DNA from: Pseudotabrizicola sp051200875
Lineage (GTDB): Bacteria; Pseudomonadota; Alphaproteobacteria; Rhodobacterales; Rhodobacteraceae
Assembly (NCBI RefSeq): GCF_051200875.1
Contig: NZ_CP195191.1
Span: forward strand, 2,728,001-2,792,000
Reading direction: 5' to 3'
Length of the DNA: 64,000 nt
Shown here: positions 59,753 through 64,000 of the stretch, in pieces
Numbering within the stretch: the first letter of the stretch is position 1
Layout of the letters: the number at the start of each line of letters is the position of its first letter
Notes under the pieces: generated by a model
What the model was told of the DNA's origin: nothing
Databases searched by the model: none
The model's input: the letters and a program-made list of their open reading frames with translations, nothing else
Translations under genes and position numbers: made by a program

Positions 59753-60151
59753 CTAAAGCCAGTCCCGCAAAATCGGGATCAGGGGAATGTCTGCGGGCGG
59801 CATCGGGTAGTCTTTGAGGTCTTGTGCCCGCACCCAAGCCAAGTTCTGTCCCTCCCGCCCCTGAACGATTCCGTTCCAGCGTCGGCAGGCAAATAGCGGC
59901 ATGAGCAGGTGGAAGTCGTCATAGGTATGGCTGGCGAATGTCAGAGGTGCGAGACAGCTTTGCCAGGTTTCAATCCCAAGCTCTTCGTGAAGTTCGCGGA
60001 TCAGCGCAGCTTCCGGAGTTTCATTCGACTCCACTTTGCCACCTGGAAACTCCCAAAGACCCGCAAGAGATTTTCCCTCGGGCCTTTGGGCCAGCAGCAC
60101 GCGACCGTCTGGGTCAATGAGAGCGACGGCAGAAACCAGTATGATCCTCAA
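59753..60151 (-). CDS. mutT: 8-oxo-dGTP diphosphatase MutT
   Basis: A 132-residue Nudix protein beginning 'MRIILVSAVALIDPDGRVLLAQRP'. It has 'LAGLWEFPGGKVESNETPEA' leading into 'RELHEELGI', the complete Nudix box in MutT form. It removes 8-oxo-dGTP to prevent AT-to-CG mutations. Its start overlaps the argJ stop by 4 bp, so it is co-translated with argJ. Confidence 0.92.
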   Translation of the reverse strand: MRIILVSAVALIDPDGRVLLAQRPEGKSLAGLWEFPGGKVESNETPEAALIRELHEELGIETWQSCLAPLTFASHTYDDFHLLMPLFACRRWNGIVQGREGQNLAWVRAQDLKDYPMPPADIPLIPILRDWL

Positions 60152-61539
60152 GACCGATAGTCCGCGTTGATTTCAATATAACGGTTTGTCAGGTCACAGG
60201 TCCAAACTGTACGAGACGCTTTACCCATACCCATATCCACACGGATCAGCAGTTCCTCTTGTCGGAAATGGCTTGCGCCATCCTCTTCTCGGTAGTCCGG
60301 ATTTCGCCACCCATCCTTGGCAACAAGAACATCGCCAAAATGAATCGTCAGGCGGTCCCGTTCTGCTGCGGCGCCCGACTTGCCAATCGCGGCCACAATA
60401 CGACCCCAGTTTGGGTCCTGCCCGGCAACCGCCGTTTTCACGAGAGGAGAATTCGCAATCGCAAAGGCCGCCTTGGCTGCATCTTCATCGGTTGCGGCAC
60501 CCGTGACCCGGATCTCGACCAGCTTCGTCGCACCCTCACCATCCCGGATAACCTGAAGCGCCAGATCGCGCATAACCTGATGCAAGGCGGCTTCAAATGC
60601 CTTTGCAACCGCCCCTTTCACCGGGGCGGCATCGCTTTGGCCCGTTGCGGCAAGCAAAAGCGTGTCCGATGTCGAAGTATCACTGTCAACGGTGATCGAG
60701 TTGAACGTCGCATCAACATTCCGCGATAACATCTTTTGCAGGTTCGCGGGCGTGATCTTTGCGTCTGTGAACAGATAGACCAGCATCGTAGCCATATCCG
60801 GTGCAATCATCCCCGAACCCTTGGCGATGCCAGCGATTTGGATGGTGCCGCCCTCGCCTTCCACAGTGGCCGAGGCACCTTTTGGGAAGGTGTCGGTCGT
60901 CATCATGGCATAGGCTGCCATCTCGATGGCATCTTCGCGCAGATCTTGCACAAGTTGCGGGATCACAGCGGTAATCTTGTCAAATGGCAGCGGCTCCCCG
61001 ATCACTCCGGTAGAGGAGGAAAACACGCGAGACGCGGGAATCGAGAGCGCCTCGGCCACCCCGCCCGTTACGGCCGCTACCGCTGCATCCCCCACCTTAC
61101 CGGTGAAAGCGTTCGAGTTACCCGAGTTTACGATAATCGCGGCCCCGACGTCGGCTGGCACCTTTGCGGCGAGTTTATCCTGACAATCGCGAACACAGCC
61201 CGACCGGGTAGAGGACTTGGTGAAGACACCCGCCATTGCCGTACCGGGCGCAAGGCGGATCAACATCACATCCTTGCGGTTCTTGTACTTCACGCCCGCC
61301 TCCGCGGCCGCAAATTCGACACCCTTGATAAGGGGAAGCTTGGGGAAACCATCTTTAGGGGCAAGAGGCGACACCGGCTTGGCGGGCTTTACGACCGCCG
61401 AAACCTTTTCCACCACCTCTGCCGCTTCTTCACGGACTTCTTCGACCACTTCGCTCAAAGACTCGGCCAATTTAGCCTTCAGAGACTTCGCCTTCTTCTT
61501 CAGGCGCTTGGCTTCGGCCTTCCAATCGGTCTTGCCCAT
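60148..61539 (-). CDS. argJ: bifunctional glutamate N-acetyltransferase / ornithine acetyltransferase ArgJ with N-terminal extension
   Basis: ArgJ recycles the acetyl group from N-acetylornithine to glutamate in arginine synthesis. The precursor cleaves itself at an Ala-Thr bond, here in 'GMIAPDMATMLVYLFTDA'. The family body begins at about residue 60 ('VSPLAPKDGFPKLPLIKGVEF'). Before it is a Lys/Ala/Glu-rich helical extension of roughly 60 residues ('KAEAKRLKKKAKSLKAKLAE'), which normal ArgJ lacks. The ATG at 61539 follows GGGGAAG, so the extension appears to be translated. argG is at 25.9-27.1 kb. Confidence 0.93.
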   Translation of the reverse strand: MGKTDWKAEAKRLKKKAKSLKAKLAESLSEVVEEVREEAAEVVEKVSAVVKPAKPVSPLAPKDGFPKLPLIKGVEFAAAEAGVKYKNRKDVMLIRLAPGTAMAGVFTKSSTRSGCVRDCQDKLAAKVPADVGAAIIVNSGNSNAFTGKVGDAAVAAVTGGVAEALSIPASRVFSSSTGVIGEPLPFDKITAVIPQLVQDLREDAIEMAAYAMMTTDTFPKGASATVEGEGGTIQIAGIAKGSGMIAPDMATMLVYLFTDAKITPANLQKMLSRNVDATFNSITVDSDTSTSDTLLLAATGQSDAAPVKGAVAKAFEAALHQVMRDLALQVIRDGEGATKLVEIRVTGAATDEDAAKAAFAIANSPLVKTAVAGQDPNWGRIVAAIGKSGAAAERDRLTIHFGDVLVAKDGWRNPDYREEDGASHFRQEELLIRVDMGMGKASRTVWTCDLTNRYIEINADYRS

Positions 61540-61568
61540 GGCTTCCCCTTTCACAGGATACGAATGGC

Positions 61569-62408
61569 TTACTTGTCCAGCAGGGTAACATCGCGAAGCA
61601 AGGCGGGGTCAAGCCCTTCACCGGAACGCGTGACGGATGCCTTTGCAGTCAGCTCTTCAATATGGCTCTGTACCGCCGCCTGCTCAATTTCCGCTGCCAA
61701 TTCGTCCCGCATCTCATCAAGGCTAGGTGCCTCGGCAACGCGCGATTCCTTAACCAGAATCAGGTGATAGCCGAACTGCGATTGCACTGGACCGACGACT
61801 TTGCCGACTTCTGCTGCAACCACGGCCTCCTCAAAGGGCTTTACCATCATGCCCAGCCCGAACCAGCCCAGATCACCGCCCATAGCGCCCGATCCTGTGT
61901 CTGTCGAATTGGCCTTGGCCAACTCTGCGAAATCTGCCCCACCTTCCAGCTGAGACTTCAGATCGTTTGCCGCTTCTTCTGAGGCAACCAAAATATGGGC
62001 AGCATTGTATTCCATCTGCGGTGCGGCATCTTTGAACTTGGCTTCATAGGCCTTTTGCAGCGCTTCATCCGTTACGGCGGCGGAAACCACACCCTGAAGC
62101 GCGACACCCGACAGATACCCGCGACGGTCGTTTTCCAAAGCCAGCCGATCCTTCAACTTCGGCTCGCCCACGGACTGGGCCAAAGCGGTTTGCTGAACCA
62201 GCTGATCAAGGATGCCCTTGAACAAAACGTCATCCGGCAGCGACTGGTATTGGGCCGGAAGCTGTTCACGCAGGGCGATCATATGGCCAAGTGTGATCTC
62301 GGTTCCATCGACCGTTGCCACTACTGTCGAAGCATCTTGTGCCACGGCGGGGACGACCAACAGGCCAGACATTGCCAGCCCTGCAAGAAACCCTGTCATT
62401 TTCGTCAT
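61569..62408 (-). CDS. PpiC-type (parvulin) peptidyl-prolyl isomerase, periplasmic
   Basis: A 279-residue exported folding factor with a signal peptide ('MTKMTGFLAGLAMSGLLVVPAVAQ'). A SurA/PrsA-like N-terminal helical region (about 25-130) and a parvulin domain ('YNAAHILVASEEAANDLKSQL', 'GDLGWFGLGMMVKPFEEAV', 'VQSQFGYHLILV') follow. The ATG at 62408 is set by a perfect AGGAGGG site. The ORF start at 62447 is unlikely. It is divergent from secA across 183 bp, and 30 bp separate it from argJ downstream. Confidence 0.9.
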   Translation of the reverse strand: MTKMTGFLAGLAMSGLLVVPAVAQDASTVVATVDGTEITLGHMIALREQLPAQYQSLPDDVLFKGILDQLVQQTALAQSVGEPKLKDRLALENDRRGYLSGVALQGVVSAAVTDEALQKAYEAKFKDAAPQMEYNAAHILVASEEAANDLKSQLEGGADFAELAKANSTDTGSGAMGGDLGWFGLGMMVKPFEEAVVAAEVGKVVGPVQSQFGYHLILVKESRVAEAPSLDEMRDELAAEIEQAAVQSHIEELTAKASVTRSGEGLDPALLRDVTLLDK

Positions 62409-62591
62409 CTTCACGCCCTCCTGAGCGGGCTTTCCCCCGCCAAACATTGACTATCCCGGGCCTGTCCCTTAAATCGCTGTGGTCGCGTGCGACAGGGCCA
62501 GCCGGCCTTCTTGGGCTTTCTATGGAAGGCGTTGGGGGCGGGCAAGGGCCTTGCCTCACACGATCCTGTCAGGAACACCCACGGAGAGAAT

Positions 62592-64000
62592 ATGCTGGGT
62601 CTCGGTTCGCTTGCGCGCAAGGTCTTTGGCACCCCCAATGACCGCAAGGTTAAGTCGGTTCGTCCACTGGTCGCAAAGATCAACGCTTTGGAGCCAGAAT
62701 TTGCTGCCCTCAGCGACGATGGCCTGAAGCAAAAGACCGAAGAGCTCGCCCGGCGGGCCCAGTCGGGTGAAAATCTGGACAACTTGCTGCCAGAAGCCTT
62801 TGCAAACTGCCGTGAGGGTGCCAAACGCGCACTTGGCCTGCGGGCCTTTGATGTGCAGCTAAAGGGCGGCATCTTCCTGCATCAGGGCAATATTGCAGAA
62901 ATGAAGACGGGCGAAGGCAAGACGCTGATGGCGACCTTCCCGGCCTATCTGAACGCACTTGCCGGCAAAGGTGTGCATATCGTCACGGTGAACGACTACC
63001 TTGCAAAGCGCGATGCTGAATGGATGAGCAAGGTGTACGGCATCCTGGGTCTGACTACGGGCGTCGTCTACCCCTATCAGCCGGACGATGAAAAGCGCGC
63101 TGCCTATCGCTGTGACATCACCTATGCCACCAACAACGAACTCGGCTTTGATTACCTTCGCGACAACATGAAGGGCTCGATTGAGGAAATGGCGCAACGC
63201 GGCCACTTCTTTGCGATCGTCGACGAAGTCGACTCGATCCTGATCGACGAAGCCCGCACGCCGCTGATTATCTCTGGCCCGTCGCAGGACAGGTCGGAGC
63301 TGTATAAAGCGGTTGATGCCCTGATCCCTTTGGTTCAACCAGAGCATTACAAACTGGACGAAAAGACCCGCAACGTGACCTACACGGATGAGGGCAACGA
63401 ATTCATCGAGGACAAGCTGCGCGAAGCGGGCCTTCTGCCCGACGGACAAAGCCTTTATGACCCGGAAAGCACGTCTCTGGTTCATCACGTTACGCAGGCT
63501 TTGCGGGCGCACAAGCTGTTTACCCGCGACCAGCAATATATCGTCCGTGATGGCGAGGTCATGCTGATCGACGAATTCACTGGCCGCATGATGCGGGGCC
63601 GGCGTCTGTCGGATGGCCTGCATCAGGCGATTGAGGCCAAGGAAGGTGTGCAGATCCAATCTGAAAACGTGACGCTGGCTTCGGTGACATTCCAGAACTA
63701 CTTCCGCCTTTATGAAAAGCTGGCCGGAATGACCGGTACCGCCGCGACGGAAGCTGAAGAATTCATGGAAATCTACAAACTGGGCGTGGTCGAGGTGCCG
63801 ACCAACCGTCCGGTGCAGCGGAAAGACGAAGACGACGCTGTCTATCGCACCGCGCGTGAAAAGTATGAAGGCATCGTCAAGTCGATCAAGGAAGCCAACG
63901 ACAAGGGACAACCAATTCTTGTTGGCACCACCAGCATCGAAAAATCTGAATTCCTCTCTGGCCTGCTGAAAGCCGCCGGTGTTCCGCACAACGTGCTGAA
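62592..64000 (+). CDS. secA: preprotein translocase ATPase SecA (3' end outside the window)
   Basis: SecA drives protein export through SecYEG and receives clients from SecB. The first 469 codons are present. The N-terminal nucleotide-binding domain has Walker A MKTGEGKT (104-111), and 'YATNNELGFDYLRDNM' and the DEAD-like 'VDEVDSILIDEARTPLIISG' follow. After that come the preprotein cross-linking domain and the second nucleotide domain up to 'LVGTTSIEKSEF'. The ATG at 62592 follows GGAGAG. The gene runs off the window end, so its C-terminal zinc-binding region cannot be checked. Confidence 0.97.
   Translation, partial: MLGLGSLARKVFGTPNDRKVKSVRPLVAKINALEPEFAALSDDGLKQKTEELARRAQSGENLDNLLPEAFANCREGAKRALGLRAFDVQLKGGIFLHQGNIAEMKTGEGKTLMATFPAYLNALAGKGVHIVTVNDYLAKRDAEWMSKVYGILGLTTGVVYPYQPDDEKRAAYRCDITYATNNELGFDYLRDNMKGSIEEMAQRGHFFAIVDEVDSILIDEARTPLIISGPSQDRSELYKAVDALIPLVQPEHYKLDEKTRNVTYTDEGNEFIEDKLREAGLLPDGQSLYDPESTSLVHHVTQALRAHKLFTRDQQYIVRDGEVMLIDEFTGRMMRGRRLSDGLHQAIEAKEGVQIQSENVTLASVTFQNYFRLYEKLAGMTGTAATEAEEFMEIYKLGVVEVPTNRPVQRKDEDDAVYRTAREKYEGIVKSIKEANDKGQPILVGTTSIEKSEFLSGLLKAAGVPHNVL

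Noticed and set aside
60736..61767. 343-residue plus-strand open frame
   Set aside because: Runs antisense to argJ and into the PpiC-type gene. It has high His/Arg/Gly content typical of a shadow frame.
62859..63989. 376-residue minus-strand open frame
   Set aside because: Antisense to secA, which is intact over this stretch with its Walker A and DEAD-like motifs.
1..64000. Search for tRNA, rRNA, transposase, integrase and CRISPR array
   Set aside because: None recognised. No direct-repeat array, inverted-repeat-bounded element or cloverleaf could be supported by eye.

Overview
The window is a chromosomal segment of an alphaproteobacterium, most likely a marine Rhodobacteraceae (Roseobacter-type) species. 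This rests on gene order and on protein sequences read by eye, with no database search. The supporting blocks are secB / dnaQ-coaE-aroE-maf / hemJ-rho-mnmE-mnmG-rsmG-parA-parB / hemW-rdgB-rph / hrcA-grpE, the rimP-nusA-rnpM-infB operon, and the alphaproteobacterial parS palindrome (TGTTTCACGTGAAACA). The sequence looks moderately GC-rich. I see no rRNA, tRNA, CRISPR array, transposase or prophage gene.

Layout. 1-15.6 kb is the origin-proximal core. A 448-bp non-coding gap (3385-3832) holds several near-consensus DnaA boxes and an AT-rich stretch, and genes on either side are transcribed away from it. I read it as a candidate oriC. Three perfect parS sites follow at 7015, 8920 and 12452. All are embedded in coding sequence: the first codons of mnmG, the N-terminal part of rsmG, and the rdgB stop/hemW start overlap. 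The parA and parB genes lie between the second and third. 15.6-31.8 kb is a mixed region: mutS, a GT61 glycosyltransferase, malic enzyme, a periplasmic MsrA, an aminotransferase/sulfotransferase pair, argG, a Gly/Lys-rich secreted protein, ilvA, and a divergent Hpt / response-regulator-phosphatase pair. 31.9-42.4 kb carries hslO-nudix-cca, a possible leader peptide and attenuator in front of two overlapping ABC half-exporters and an RNA methyltransferase, a bacterial voltage-gated sodium channel, and two L,D-transpeptidases flanking a CAP-domain lipoprotein.

42.5-53.8 kb runs from a 58-residue secreted protein and hemH, through comF-grxC-nitrilase-marR, into an exopolysaccharide region. That region has an epimerase, an undecaprenyl-phosphate sugar transferase, a membrane nucleotide-sugar dehydratase, and YjbH, YjbF and a YjbE-like small protein. 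53.8-64 kb has a promoter and terminator-like leader before rimP-nusA-rnpM-infB. A putative 46-residue ORF, mutT, argJ with an unusual basic N-terminal extension, and a PpiC-type isomerase follow on the minus strand. Divergent secA is cut off by the window end.

The most interesting items are the candidate oriC, the three protein-coding parS sites, the leader ORF plus terminator upstream of the ABC pair, the two related tiny secreted proteins (42.5 and 53.5 kb), and the aminotransferase-sulfotransferase pair.
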